From assembly GCF_001559075.2 (NCBI RefSeq), contig NZ_CP014015.2, forward strand, positions 4,588,001 to 4,652,000: 64,000 bases of DNA, in the 5' to 3' direction. Numbering within the stretch: position 1 is the stretch's first letter; each line of letters begins with the position of its first letter. This document shows positions 9,091 through 19,719 of the stretch, piece by piece. The notes beneath the pieces are model-generated. The model was not told where the DNA came from. It did no database searches and saw only the letters and a list, made by a program, of their open reading frames with translations. Source of the stretch: Citrobacter amalonaticus (GTDB lineage Bacteria; Pseudomonadota; Gammaproteobacteria; Enterobacterales; Enterobacteriaceae). The position numbers were made by a program, and so were the translations under genes.

Positions 9091-9129
9091 TGAAGTCATA
9101 ATCGTTTCAGTTGAAAAACCAGGCCCCGA

Positions 9130-9158
9130 TTTTAAATGCAAATAGCAATCATATTCAA
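9130..9158 (-). promoter_or_regulatory. tonB promoter
   Basis: On the minus strand: -35 TTGAAT (9153-9158), 17-base spacer, -10 TTAAAA (9130-9135). The stretch with its AT-rich ATATGATTGCTATTTGC core matches the Fur-regulated tonB promoter region I recall from E. coli. No perfect Fur palindrome is visible. Confidence 0.65.
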
Positions 9159-9302
9159 TAAGCCATCGCCATAAGCGCCATTTTTATCCTAAAAACTCCC
9201 TGACAATTGTACGGCCTTAACAAGGCTGTCATCTTTGCGTTGCAGTAAAGGGACCTTTCAAATAACGTATTTAGCACTTTTACCGAACAAGGAGCCCTAT
9301 CC

Positions 9303-9599
9303 GTGCTTTATGTCATCTACGCGCAAGATAATCAGAACTCACTTGAAAAGCGTCTTTCCGTCCGCCCCGCGCATCTGGCACGACTACAGTTGCTTCACGA
9401 CGAAGGACGTCTCCTGACTGCAGGCCCCATGCCAGCGGTAGATAGCAACGATCCCGGTGCGGCAGGTTTTACCGGCTCCACGGTGATTGCTGAATTTGAC
9501 TCGCTGGAAGAGGCGAAATCCTGGGCCGAGGCTGACCCGTATGTTGCCGCCGGGGTTTACGCGCAGGTTTCGGTGAAACCCTTTAAGAAGACGTTCTGA
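9303..9599 (+). CDS. yciI: YCII-domain protein YciI
   Basis: 98 residues, full length, starting with GTG after an AAGGAG ribosome site. The YCII fold is a ferredoxin-like alpha-beta domain related to dehalogenase/muconolactone-isomerase-like proteins, with a conserved His-Asp pair, seen here in [14 protein letters not shown]. The cellular substrate is unknown. Divergent from tonB. A 20-bp palindrome follows the stop. Confidence 0.96.
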   Translation: MLYVIYAQDNQNSLEKRLSVRPAHLARLQLLHDEGRLLTAGPMPAVDSNDPGAAGFTGSTVIAEFDSLEEAKSWAEADPYVAAGVYAQVSVKPFKKTF

Positions 9600-9613
9600 A
9601 AGACGTGTTCATT

Positions 9614-9633
9614 GGGCACCGCATGCGGTGCCC
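9614..9633. terminator. Palindromic hairpin between yciI and yciY
   Basis: GGGCACCGCATGCGGTGCCC is a perfect 20-bp palindrome lying between two convergent stops. It has no good T-tract, so termination may be weak or serve mainly as a 3' end stabiliser. Confidence 0.55.
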
Positions 9634-9640
9634 TGTTCAC

Positions 9641-9814
9641 TCAGAGGCTATGGATCGCAAACAGCAGCGAGTTACGTTGCTGGTTCAGGACACATTTTCT
9701 GATTGAGTGGATCCGCATATTCCGACGCGACTGTCCTTCAAGCCAACGCGCTTTACGGCGACTGGCCTGACGCAGCATCCGCCAGCGTCCCACTTCCGTT
9801 CTACTCCGCTTCAT
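9641..9814 (-). CDS. yciY: Small basic protein YciY
   Basis: A 57-residue ORF on the minus strand. It begins MKRSRTEVGRWRM and is very rich in arginine in the first 40 residues, ending LLFAIHSL. Length, position between yciI and cls, and sequence all agree with E. coli YciY, an uncharacterised protein. GAGTAGG lies just upstream of the ATG. The strong base composition bias to Arg codons gives it a distinctive look but its neighbours are ordinary. Confidence 0.85.
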   Translation of the reverse strand: MKRSRTEVGRWRMLRQASRRKARWLEGQSRRNMRIHSIRKCVLNQQRNSLLFAIHSL

Positions 9815-9955
9815 GATACCTACTCTTACAGTGCAAGAATGGGCATTATACCCCCCACAGACAGGCAGGCTAGCGCTTTTGCCGTGTTTTTATTTGCCAG
9901 ATTTATCATGACGCGTAAACTCATAACAATACGCTTTCAAAAGGATTTTTAATCT

Positions 9956-11780
<1,825 letters not shown>

Positions 11781-11790
11781 TGACGAAAAG

Positions 11791-11817
11791 AAGAGCCGCC
11801 AGCGCGGCTCTTTTTAT
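11791..11817. terminator. Bidirectional yciU/channel terminator
   Basis: Nine-bp stem AAGAGCCGC/GCGGCTCTT (11791-11799 with 11804-11812), loop CAGC, T-run to the right and a CTTTTC tail to the left. Confidence 0.88.
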
Positions 11818-12654
11818 TTAGTCCGGCAATTTACTGCCGCAGTGGTTACAGAATTTCGCGCTATGCTCATGCAGGCTCTGCTGGCACTGCGGGCATTGGC
11901 GCTGTTGATTCCGCTTTTGAAACGCCATGCTCATGTGGGTGGTAATCAACCCGGTAGGAATGGCAATCACTGAATAACCAATCAAAATCAGGACTGACGC
12001 CACGATCCGCCCCAACGGCGTATGGGGCGTAATATCACCATACCCGACCGTCGTGACGGTCACAATCGCCCAGTAAACCGACGCATTCAGCGTGGTGAAT
12101 CCATATTCCGGCCCTTCGATGAGATACATCAGCGTGCCGAAGATAATCATCAAAATGCCAATAAACGAATAAAACAGAATCAGCTGATGCCTGGCACTCA
12201 AAATCGCCCGCCAGAATACCCCTAACGAAGGCATAAAACGCAACAGCTTCAGGATCCGCAGGATACGAATGGCTCGCATGGCCCGCCAGGCAAAAACGTA
12301 ATCGAGGCTGATTTCCGGCCACAGCCACATAACATACAAAGGCAGGATAGTGGCTAAATCAATTAATCCCCAGAAGCTGAAGACATATTTCGCCGGATTC
12401 GGCCAGCTCACTAAACGCAGAAAATATTCCAGCGTAAAGACCAGCGTGATGATCACTTCAAGCCAGACAAAAATATGCCATTCGTCATACGTCAGGTGAT
12501 ATTGCGTGCCAATGCCTGATTCAATAAAAATAACCAGAACGCTCAGCAACGCAAACAATGCACAAAATATCTCACCCTGTCGGCCAGAACGGGTATTCAG
12601 GTCGAACAAACGGTGATAAATCTGCCTGCGAAGCGATGACAAGGTAAACGACAC
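11818..12654 (-). CDS. Voltage-gated K+-type ion channel with C-terminal zinc ribbon
   Basis: 278 residues with the six-helix layout of a Kv channel. S4 carries basic residues at every third place (R124, R127, R130, R133, K136, R139), and the selectivity filter TTVGYGD is at 201-207 between S5 (about 160-178) and S6 (about 214-238). The short C-terminal tail has a zinc-ribbon pattern, C254-x2-C257 and C269-x2-C272. E. coli has kch at this site, a 417-residue channel with an RCK domain; this protein has no RCK domain and is a different subfamily. A potassium channel of the inner membrane is the safe reading. It is convergent with yciU. Confidence 0.9.
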   Translation of the reverse strand: MSFTLSSLRRQIYHRLFDLNTRSGRQGEIFCALFALLSVLVIFIESGIGTQYHLTYDEWHIFVWLEVIITLVFTLEYFLRLVSWPNPAKYVFSFWGLIDLATILPLYVMWLWPEISLDYVFAWRAMRAIRILRILKLLRFMPSLGVFWRAILSARHQLILFYSFIGILMIIFGTLMYLIEGPEYGFTTLNASVYWAIVTVTTVGYGDITPHTPLGRIVASVLILIGYSVIAIPTGLITTHMSMAFQKRNQQRQCPQCQQSLHEHSAKFCNHCGSKLPD

Positions 12655-12672
12655 GATAACCTCTGCGAAAAG

Positions 12673-12697
12673 AAGGGCTGACAGTTTGTCAGCCCTT
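12673..12697 (-). terminator. opp operon terminator
   Basis: Eleven-bp stem AAGGGCTGACA/TGTCAGCCCTT, loop of three, followed leftward by CTTTTCG. It lies 5 bases after the oppF stop (12702). Confidence 0.85.
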
Positions 12698-12701
12698 GCG
12701 A

Positions 12702-13706
12702 TTATAGCGGGTCTACTTTAAGGCAGGAAACCGCATGCCGGAAACTGCCTTCCAGTACCGGACGCGTTTTCGCACACTCCGGTCCGGCTATTGGGCAGCG
12801 GGTACGGAATACGCAGCCTGACGGCGGGTTAATCGGTGACGGTAACTCCCCTTCCAGTAGCTGAATCGTCTTGTTCTTTTCCAGATCGGGATCGGGAATC
12901 GGTACCGCCGACATCAGCGCTTTGGTGTAGGGATGCAGTGGATTGTGATAGACCTCATCATAGGTCCCCAGTTCTACGGCATGGCCCAGATACATCACCA
13001 GCACGCGGTCAGAGATGTGTTTGACAACCGCCAGGTCATGGGCGATGAAGATCAGCGACAGGCCCATTTCCCGCTGAAGCTGCTGCAAGAGGTTAACGAC
13101 CTGCGCCTGAATTGACACGTCCAGTGCGGAGACCGGCTCATCGCAGATGATCAGCTTAGGCTCCAGAATCAACGCCCGGGCAATCCCGATACGCTGGCAC
13201 TGGCCGCCCGAAAACTCATGCGGATAGCGGTTAATCAGGTTTGGCAGCAAGCCTACCTTCATCATCATCGCCTTCACCCGATCGCGCACTTCCTGACGCG
13301 GCAGTTTCGGATGATAGGTCCGCAGCGGTTCAGCGATGATTTCACCAATGGTCATGCGAGGATTCAGCGACGCCAGCGGATCCTGGAAAATCATCTGAAT
13401 ATCACTGCGCACGTCGCGCCATTCATCAGGTTTCATCCCCAGCAGGTCTTTACCCAACCATGCCACCCGACCATCGGTTGCTTTTACCAACCCGATAATG
13501 GCCCGGGCAAAGGTTGATTTCCCGCAGCCGGATTCGCCAACGACACCCAGCGTCTCCCCTTCATACAGTCGCAACGTGACGCCATCGACCGCCTTCAGCG
13601 TTTTCGAGGGCTGCCAGAACCATTGCTTGCCATCTTTAATGTCGAAATGCACTTTCAGATCGGCGATTTCCAGGAGGACTTTACGTTTTTCATCTACAGC
13701 GTTCAT
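12702..13706 (-). CDS. oppF: Oligopeptide ABC transporter ATPase OppF
   Basis: 334 residues, one of the two ATPases of the Opp peptide importer. Walker A is GESGCGKST (about residues 57-65), the signature is FSGGQCQRIGIARAL, and Walker B is IICDEPVSALD. The C-terminal oligopeptide-transporter domain holds a conserved cysteine cluster (SGCVFRTRC, then a later C in GPEC and SC). It is the last gene of oppABCDF; its start overlaps the oppD stop by four bases. Confidence 0.97.
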   Translation of the reverse strand: MNAVDEKRKVLLEIADLKVHFDIKDGKQWFWQPSKTLKAVDGVTLRLYEGETLGVVGESGCGKSTFARAIIGLVKATDGRVAWLGKDLLGMKPDEWRDVRSDIQMIFQDPLASLNPRMTIGEIIAEPLRTYHPKLPRQEVRDRVKAMMMKVGLLPNLINRYPHEFSGGQCQRIGIARALILEPKLIICDEPVSALDVSIQAQVVNLLQQLQREMGLSLIFIAHDLAVVKHISDRVLVMYLGHAVELGTYDEVYHNPLHPYTKALMSAVPIPDPDLEKNKTIQLLEGELPSPINPPSGCVFRTRCPIAGPECAKTRPVLEGSFRHAVSCLKVDPL

Positions 13707-14716
13707 GCCAGATCCTCCACCGGTTTAAAGCAGGCGCGCAGGCGTCCTGGACTGAACTCTTCCAGCGGCGGAGTGGTGCTACAAATCTCCATCGCATGCG
13801 GACAGCGCGGCTGAAACGGACAGCCTTTCGGCAGACGCAGTAAGTTAGGCGGGTTCCCCGGAATAGTCAGCATCTCGTCACCTTCGCCATCCAGACGCGG
13901 CACCGCATTCAGCAGACCAATCGAATATGGATGAACGGGCTGATAAAAGACATCGCGGGCATTACCGTATTCCATAGTCCGCCCGGCATACATCACCAGC
14001 ACTTTGTCGCAAATCCCGGCCACGACCCCGAGATCGTGGGTAATCATGATAATGGCGGTGTTGAATTCACGCTTCAGTTCATTGAGAAGCGTCATGATTT
14101 GCGCCTGAACGGTGACGTCCAGCGCGGTCGTCGGTTCGTCGGCAATCAGCAACTTCGGCCTGCACAGCAGCGCCATTGCGATCATCACGCGCTGACGCAT
14201 ACCGCCGGAAAACTCATGCGGGAACATCTTCATCCGCTTACGCGCTTCCGGCATCTTGACCGCGTCCAGCATTCTGACCGACTCTTCAAACGCCTCCGCT
14301 TTGCTCATGCTTTTATGCAGCATCAGCACTTCCATCAGTTGCTCCCCGACACGCATGTAGGGATTCAGCGAGGTCATTGGGTCCTGGAAAATCATCGAGA
14401 TCTGTTCGGCGCGCAGCTTATTCAGTTCGCGCTCCGGCAGATTGAGGATCTCGCGGCCACTGAACGTCGCCGAACCGCCAATCCGGCCATTCGCGGCCAG
14501 CAGCCCCATCAACGCAAACGCGGTCTGTGATTTACCTGAACCAGACTCACCAACGATGCCGAGGGTTTCTCCGGCGCGCAGCGTAAAGTTTAAATCATTC
14601 ACCGCGGTGACATCACCGTCCGGGGTACTGAACGTCACCCGAAGATCTTTTACGTCCAGCAGTGCGTTAGCCCTTTGCTGCGCGAACGGCACGCCTGCAG
14701 TTTCAATTACGCTCAT
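13703..14716 (-). CDS. oppD: Oligopeptide ABC transporter ATPase OppD
   Basis: 337 residues, the second ATPase of the Opp complex, pairing with OppF under the OppBC permease. Walker A GESGSGKSQ near residues 56-64, signature FSGGMRQRVMIAMAL, Walker B LIADEPTTALD, and a C-terminal cysteine-rich oligopeptide-binding-protein ATPase extension (GCPFQPRCPHAMEIC). ATGA overlap with oppF downstream; 11 bases after oppC. Confidence 0.97.
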   Translation of the reverse strand: MSVIETAGVPFAQQRANALLDVKDLRVTFSTPDGDVTAVNDLNFTLRAGETLGIVGESGSGKSQTAFALMGLLAANGRIGGSATFSGREILNLPERELNKLRAEQISMIFQDPMTSLNPYMRVGEQLMEVLMLHKSMSKAEAFEESVRMLDAVKMPEARKRMKMFPHEFSGGMRQRVMIAMALLCRPKLLIADEPTTALDVTVQAQIMTLLNELKREFNTAIIMITHDLGVVAGICDKVLVMYAGRTMEYGNARDVFYQPVHPYSIGLLNAVPRLDGEGDEMLTIPGNPPNLLRLPKGCPFQPRCPHAMEICSTTPPLEEFSPGRLRACFKPVEDLA

Positions 14717-14727
14717 GGCTGCACTCC

Positions 14728-15636
14728 TTAACGGTCTTTCGGGTCGAGGGCATCACGCAGGCCATCGCCAATAAAGTTAAAACAGAACAACGTCACCACC
14801 AGAAAAGCAGCCGGGAACAGCAGTAGCCACGGCGACACTTCCATCGAGTTGGCGCCATCGCTCAGCAACGCGCCCCAACTGCTCAGCGGCTCCTGCGTCC
14901 CCAGCCCCAGGAAGCTGAGGAAGGATTCGAACAGGATCATGCTTGGCACCAGCAAGGAGGCGTACACCACTACCACGCCCAGCACGTTAGGTACAATATG
15001 ACGCAGTACAATGTTGCCAGTCGACACGCCGCCTACCTGCGCGGCTTCAATAAATTCTTTCCGCTTCAGACTCAGGGTCTGCCCACGCACAATACGCGCC
15101 ATATCCAGCCAGGAGACCATCCCGATCGCCACAAAAATCAGCAGAATGTTTTGTCCGAAGAAGGTGACCAGCAGAATAACGAAGAACATAAACGGGAAGG
15201 AGTTGAGGATTTCCAGCAGGCGCATCATCACAGAGTCGATTTTGCCGCCCAGATAGCCTGAAAGCGAGCCGTACAGCGTCCCCACTACCACCGCCACCAG
15301 TGCGGCAGCGATGCCGACCATCAGTGAAATCCGCCCGCCAATCGCCACGCGCACCAGCAGGTCGCGCCCGGAGGAGTCGGTACCAAAATAGTGGCCAGAC
15401 TCGGTATCCGGCGCGCTGGACATCATTCCCCAGTCGGTATCAAAGTAGGTGAACTGCGACAGCATCGGTGCCAGCGTCACGAACAGCGCAATCATCACCA
15501 GCACAATCAGACTGGCAACCGCCGCGCGGTTATGCATAAAACGACGGCGCGCATCCTGCCACAGGCTGCGCCCCTCGACCTCCAGCTTCTCACTGAAATT
15601 CTCCAGCGCTTCGCTGTTTTTCTTACCTAGCATCAT
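14728..15636 (-). CDS. oppC: Oligopeptide ABC transporter permease OppC
   Basis: 302 residues, inner membrane permease with six predicted helices, the first near residues 40-62. The EAA coupling loop that meets the ATPases reads EFIEAAQVGGVS-type sequence near residue 200. A long soluble stretch follows helix 1, as usual for OppC/DppC. It is 14 bases downstream of oppB and works as a heterodimer with OppB. Confidence 0.97.
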   Translation of the reverse strand: MMLGKKNSEALENFSEKLEVEGRSLWQDARRRFMHNRAAVASLIVLVMIALFVTLAPMLSQFTYFDTDWGMMSSAPDTESGHYFGTDSSGRDLLVRVAIGGRISLMVGIAAALVAVVVGTLYGSLSGYLGGKIDSVMMRLLEILNSFPFMFFVILLVTFFGQNILLIFVAIGMVSWLDMARIVRGQTLSLKRKEFIEAAQVGGVSTGNIVLRHIVPNVLGVVVVYASLLVPSMILFESFLSFLGLGTQEPLSSWGALLSDGANSMEVSPWLLLFPAAFLVVTLFCFNFIGDGLRDALDPKDR

Positions 15637-15650
15637 CGCGAGCTCCAGTA

Positions 15651-16571
15651 TCAGTAACGAATTTTCGGGTCGATGACGGCATAGAGCACGTCAACAATCG
15701 CATTAAAGACAATAGTCAATGTCCCCACGAGGATCGTCAGGCTGAGCACCAGCGAGTAATCGCGGTTCAACGCGCCGTTAACAAACAGCTGACCGATCCC
15801 CGGCAAACCATAGATTGTCTCAATAACCATTGAACCTGTGATAATCCCGACAAATGCCGGCCCCATATAAGAGAGCACCGGGAGTAACGCCGGTTTCAAC
15901 GCATGGCGGAAAATGATACGGCGCATCGGCAGCCCTTTGGCTCGCGCGGTGCGGATGAAGTTTGAGTGCAGCACTTCAATCATCGAGCCACGGGTGATAC
16001 GCGCAATACTGGCAATATAGGCCAGTGATAACGCCACCATCGGCAGGATCATAAATTTCAACGCCCCGCCATTCCAGCCGCCGCCCGGCAGCCATTTGAG
16101 GGTGATCGCGAATATCATGACCAGCAGAGGCGCAACCACAAAGCTCGGTATCACCACCCCGGTCATGGCCACCCCCATGACCGCATAGTCCCATCGCGTG
16201 TTTTGCTTCAACGCGGCAATCACGCCAGCGCTCACCCCGAGGATCACGGCCAGAAAAAAGGCGGCAAGGCCCAGTTTTGCCGATACCGGAAAACTCGAAG
16301 CGACCAGATCGTTAACCGTATAATCTTTGTATTTAAAAGAAGGACCGAAATCACCGTGCGCCAGCTGCTTCAGATAGCTGAAATACTGGGTCATGATGGG
16401 GTCGTTAAGATGGTATTTCGCTTCAATGTTTGCCAGAACTTCTGCCGGCAGCGCGCGTTCACCGGTGAAGGGACTTCCCGGCGCTAGACGCATCATAAAG
16501 AACGAAATGGTAATAAGAATAAACAGCGTCGGAATTGCTTCCAGACAGCGGCGTAGAATAAATTTCAACAT
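15651..16571 (-). CDS. oppB: Oligopeptide ABC transporter permease OppB
   Basis: 306 residues from the MLKFILRRCLEAIP start, which gives the E. coli length; a TTG/ATG extension to 16610 would add 13 residues and is not needed. Six membrane helices, first at about 9-30. The EAA loop reads FIRTARAKGLPMRRII near residue 225. It forms the translocation path with OppC. A hairpin lies between oppA and this gene, so expression is likely lower than that of oppA. Confidence 0.97.
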   Translation of the reverse strand: MLKFILRRCLEAIPTLFILITISFFMMRLAPGSPFTGERALPAEVLANIEAKYHLNDPIMTQYFSYLKQLAHGDFGPSFKYKDYTVNDLVASSFPVSAKLGLAAFFLAVILGVSAGVIAALKQNTRWDYAVMGVAMTGVVIPSFVVAPLLVMIFAITLKWLPGGGWNGGALKFMILPMVALSLAYIASIARITRGSMIEVLHSNFIRTARAKGLPMRRIIFRHALKPALLPVLSYMGPAFVGIITGSMVIETIYGLPGIGQLFVNGALNRDYSLVLSLTILVGTLTIVFNAIVDVLYAVIDPKIRY

Positions 16572-16657
16572 TGCCCGTACCTTCTGGCGAGTGCCTTTAC
16601 ACCCCTTCACGCAGAACCGCTAATGAGAGGTGTTGAGAGTCGACGAAAAAAGACACT

Positions 16658-16681
16658 GTGGGGCAACGTCTGCTGCCCCAC
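16658..16681 (-). terminator. Intercistronic hairpin between oppA and oppB
   Basis: Eight-bp stem GTGGGGCA/TGCCCCAC with an 8-base loop, followed on the minus strand by AGTGTCTTTTTT. It lies 10 bases after the oppA stop. It probably reduces readthrough or protects oppA mRNA, giving excess binding protein over permease, as is usual for such importers. Confidence 0.75.
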
Positions 16682-16690
16682 CCTTTGCCA

Positions 16691-18319
16691 TTAATGCTTG
16701 ATAATATACAAGTCTTTGACGTGGATATTATCCATCGGGTCTTTACCGGTATAACCACCCACCCACGGTTTCACCAGACGGGCGTTGACGTAGTAGAACA
16801 CCGGCACGATCGCAGAATCTTTATCAAGCTGCTGCTCGGCTTTACCGTAAAGCTCAGTGCGCTGCTCTTCATTCGTTGCTTTCAGCGCATCGGCGAGGAT
16901 CTTGTCAAACGCCGGGCTCTTATAATGCGTCGTGTTATTTGAGCTATCAGACAACACCATGTTCAGGAAGGAGGTCGGTTCGTTGTAATCCGCACACCAG
17001 GCCGCACGGGAGACATCATAGTTGCCCTGATGACGCGTATCGAGGAAGGTTTTCCACTCCTGGTTTTCCAGCTTGACGTTCACACCTAAGTTTTTCTTCC
17101 AGATGGACGCCGCGGCGATAGCCAGTTTTTTGTGCAGATCGGAGGTGTTATACAGCAGGTTGAAGGTCAACGGTTTATCAGCGGTATATCCGGCTTCGGC
17201 CAGTAATTTTTTCGCTTCTTCGTTACGTTTTTCCTGCGTCCAGCCAAACCATTCTGGTTCAGCCAGTTTTGCGCCGTCAGTATACGGAGGCGTGAAGCTG
17301 TATGCCGGCAGATCGCCCTGGTTTTTCACTTTATTAACGATAATATCGCGGTCCAGCGCCAGCTTAAGCGCGGTACGCACGCGAACATCCGTAAACGGTG
17401 CTTTCTGGTTATTGATTTCGTAATAGTAGGTGCACAGATACGGGTCAACGTGAACTTCGTTCGGGATCTCTTTTTTCAGCTTCTGGAACAGTTCAATCGG
17501 CATGTTGTTATAGGTCATGTCGATTTCACCGCTGCGGTAGCGGTTAACGTCTGTCACTTCTGACGCGATCGGCAGGTACGTCACCTGATTAATGACCGTT
17601 TTGGCGTTGTCCCAGTAATTAGGATTGCGTTCGAGCACGATATGCTCGTTAACGACCCAGTCTTTCAGCTTATACGCACCGTTGGTGATGATATTGGCTG
17701 GCTGAGTCCACTTCTCACCGTACTTTTCAACGGCAGCTTTAGGAACCGGGGAAACGGATGAGTGCACCAACAGTTTGTAGAAATATGGAACAGGCTCGCT
17801 GAGGGTCACTTCAAAGGTATTATCATCGATGGCTTTAACGCCAAGATCGGTTGGCGGTTTCTTGCCGGCAACGATGTCATCAATATTGACGATATGACCA
17901 TACTGCAGATAACTGGCATACGGGGATGCGGTATTCGGATTCGCCAGACGCTGCCAGCTGTAAACAAAATCGTGGGCCGTCACCGGTGAGCCATCGGACC
18001 ATTTTGCGTCTTTGCGCAGATGGAATGTCCAGACTTTAAAATCTTTATTTTCCCATTTCTCAGCCACGCCAGGAGACGGTTTACCGTCGACGTCACTGAT
18101 GATTAACCCTTCAAACAGATCGCGGCTGATATTGGATTCCGGCACCCCTTCGATTTTATGCGGATCGAGGGACTGAACTTCCGAACCATTATTTCGCACC
18201 AGCGTCTGTTTTTCCGCCAGTTGAACACCTGCGGGGACGACGGCAGCCGTCGCCACATTTCCGGCGATGAGCGCAGTTAAAATTCCTGCCGCCACTAAAC
18301 TTTTCTTCGTGTTGGTCAT
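16691..18319 (-). CDS. oppA: Periplasmic oligopeptide-binding protein OppA
   Basis: 542 residues. A signal peptide (KK followed by a hydrophobic core) ends near GNVATA at residue 25, so the mature protein is periplasmic and soluble. It is a family-5 extracellular solute-binding protein that takes up di- to pentapeptides regardless of side chain. The SBP_bac_5 signature region (KWSDGSPVTAHDFVYSW) lies near residue 110-126. First gene of oppABCDF, with a C/A-rich translation start that is a known type of GcvB sRNA target. Confidence 0.98.
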   Translation of the reverse strand: MTNTKKSLVAAGILTALIAGNVATAAVVPAGVQLAEKQTLVRNNGSEVQSLDPHKIEGVPESNISRDLFEGLIISDVDGKPSPGVAEKWENKDFKVWTFHLRKDAKWSDGSPVTAHDFVYSWQRLANPNTASPYASYLQYGHIVNIDDIVAGKKPPTDLGVKAIDDNTFEVTLSEPVPYFYKLLVHSSVSPVPKAAVEKYGEKWTQPANIITNGAYKLKDWVVNEHIVLERNPNYWDNAKTVINQVTYLPIASEVTDVNRYRSGEIDMTYNNMPIELFQKLKKEIPNEVHVDPYLCTYYYEINNQKAPFTDVRVRTALKLALDRDIIVNKVKNQGDLPAYSFTPPYTDGAKLAEPEWFGWTQEKRNEEAKKLLAEAGYTADKPLTFNLLYNTSDLHKKLAIAAASIWKKNLGVNVKLENQEWKTFLDTRHQGNYDVSRAAWCADYNEPTSFLNMVLSDSSNNTTHYKSPAFDKILADALKATNEEQRTELYGKAEQQLDKDSAIVPVFYYVNARLVKPWVGGYTGKDPMDNIHVKDLYIIKH

Positions 18320-18336
18320 TGTGTTTGTACTCCCTC
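18320..18336 (-). promoter_or_regulatory. oppA ribosome-binding region, probable GcvB target
   Basis: On the minus strand GAGGGAG is followed by the C/A-rich TACAAACACA just before the ATG. GcvB sRNA is established to repress oppA in E. coli and Salmonella by pairing its G/U-rich R1 region with C/A-rich sequence here; the site itself is inferred from composition. Confidence 0.5.
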
Positions 18337-19026
18337 ATTATAATTACTGGTTTTATCACCAGCCTGTTAATCCCCTTAGGGATCTCTGAGCAGCTCCGGA
18401 GACTTTCAGCTGTCAGGTCGTTTACTGCCTGCTATCACCGACTTTAATTATTCTGGCGATTCGTTTGATCACCTTACGTCGATTCGTTATACGCCTCCCC
18501 TGCCAGGGGCGCATGAATAGTGGCCAAACCGCTTTGTTGATATTTATTCTCATCAACGAGCAATCCGCTGCAATATGAACTGTCGGAAAGTAACAAAAGC
18601 ATTAATTAACCGCCAATACAATTTACAGATTTGTTAAGCAATTCTCTTTTGGAGAAAAAATAGCGTTCCGGCGGAACGTTCCGAAACAGACAAAACAACG
18701 ATAATTGCTTATTAATCATGCAATTATTGACAACTCATCAGCCTGAGACCGTTGAGCGCTGCAAAAGGCGAAAAAATGTACGAAAATTTAACAATTGGTT
18801 ATTTTTTAGCACATTCCTCTGCAAGTTCATTGAATTAACTAATATCATCTCAATTATCCTTCAGCAAGCCCAGGATTGTGATGTGAGCAAAATAACAAAG
18901 CAAAGGCTCGTTACGGGATTAAAAGCACAATTAAATCAAGGGGCTTAATACAGGCAGAGGCATCAATGATTCCCGATGGACAGAACTGAAAGTAAAAAAG
19001 GTGACGAGACGGGAAGATAAAGACAG
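18337..19026. other. oppA upstream intergenic region without a gene
   Basis: About 690 bases, AT-rich, between ychE and oppA. It must hold the oppA promoter, which I cannot place with confidence. The only clear structure is a pair of overlapping palindromes at 18664-18683 (CGTTCC-GGC-GGAACG, then GGAACGTTCC). A 76-codon ORF at 18718-18948 has no ribosome site and no protein-like character and is not called. Confidence 0.6.
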
Positions 19027-19048
19027 ACGGAGCCGCGAACAGCTCCGT
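19027..19048 (-). terminator. ychE terminator
   Basis: Seven-bp stem ACGGAGC/GCTCCGT with an 8-base loop, followed leftward by CTGTCTTTATC. Confidence 0.7.
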
Positions 19049-19071
19049 AGGTTATTTCATCTGAAAGCGAA

Positions 19072-19719
19072 TTAGCTTAATAGCCCAGGAAATATGGTCT
19101 TAATACCTGTGACAATAAACTCAATGCCCAGCGCCATTAGGAGTAGGCCCATAATTCGGGTAATCACGTTAATGCCCGTCTGGCCCAGAACACGCACCAG
19201 CCACGGTGCCATGCGGAAAAGTCCCCAACAGCACAGGGCAAAAATCGCAATCGCCACAAAGAAGCCAAGCAGGTACATCACACTGTGATAACGCGTTCCC
19301 CACACAATGGTTGAACTGATCGCACCGGGGCCTGCCATCAGCGGCAGCGCCAGAGGAACCACGCCCACGCTTTCGCGGATCGCCGTTTCTGATTTTTCCT
19401 GCTTGTTCTGCTTATCCTCACCCAGTTTGCCGCTAATCATCGACATCGCAATGGTGACCACAAGGATCCCGCCGGCGATACGAAACGAATCAATCGAGAT
19501 ACCGAACAGTTGCAGAATGCCGTCGCCGAGGAATAACGAGGTCCACAGAATGATCGCTACGGACAGGTTGGCAGTGAGGTTCGTTTTGTTGCGCGCCGCC
19601 GCTGTCTGGTAGCTGGTCATACTGATGAAGACAGGAATAATCCCAACCGGGTTCACTAACGCGAACAACCCGATGAAAAATTTGAAATAAACAGGAAAAT
19701 CAAACAGCGATTGGATCAC
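19072..19719 (-). CDS. ychE: MarC-family inner membrane protein YchE
   Basis: 215 residues with six hydrophobic helices, full length for the UPF0056/MarC family. Conserved family blocks FALVNPVGIIPVF (about 18-30) and LPLMAGPGAISSTI (about 123-136) are present. Family members were once proposed to act in drug resistance but no transport activity is established. GTG start. It reads toward oppA but a terminator and about 700 bases separate them. Confidence 0.95.
   Translation of the reverse strand: MIQSLFDFPVYFKFFIGLFALVNPVGIIPVFISMTSYQTAAARNKTNLTANLSVAIILWTSLFLGDGILQLFGISIDSFRIAGGILVVTIAMSMISGKLGEDKQNKQEKSETAIRESVGVVPLALPLMAGPGAISSTIVWGTRYHSVMYLLGFFVAIAIFALCCWGLFRMAPWLVRVLGQTGINVITRIMGLLLMALGIEFIVTGIKTIFPGLLS

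Noticed and set aside
9707..9952. 81-codon ORF opposite yciY
   Set aside because: Overlaps the better supported yciY on the other strand and the clsA leader; no similarity recognised.
18718..18948. 76-codon ORF in the oppA-ychE gap
   Set aside because: No ribosome site, AT-rich, poor amino acid composition; treated as non-coding.
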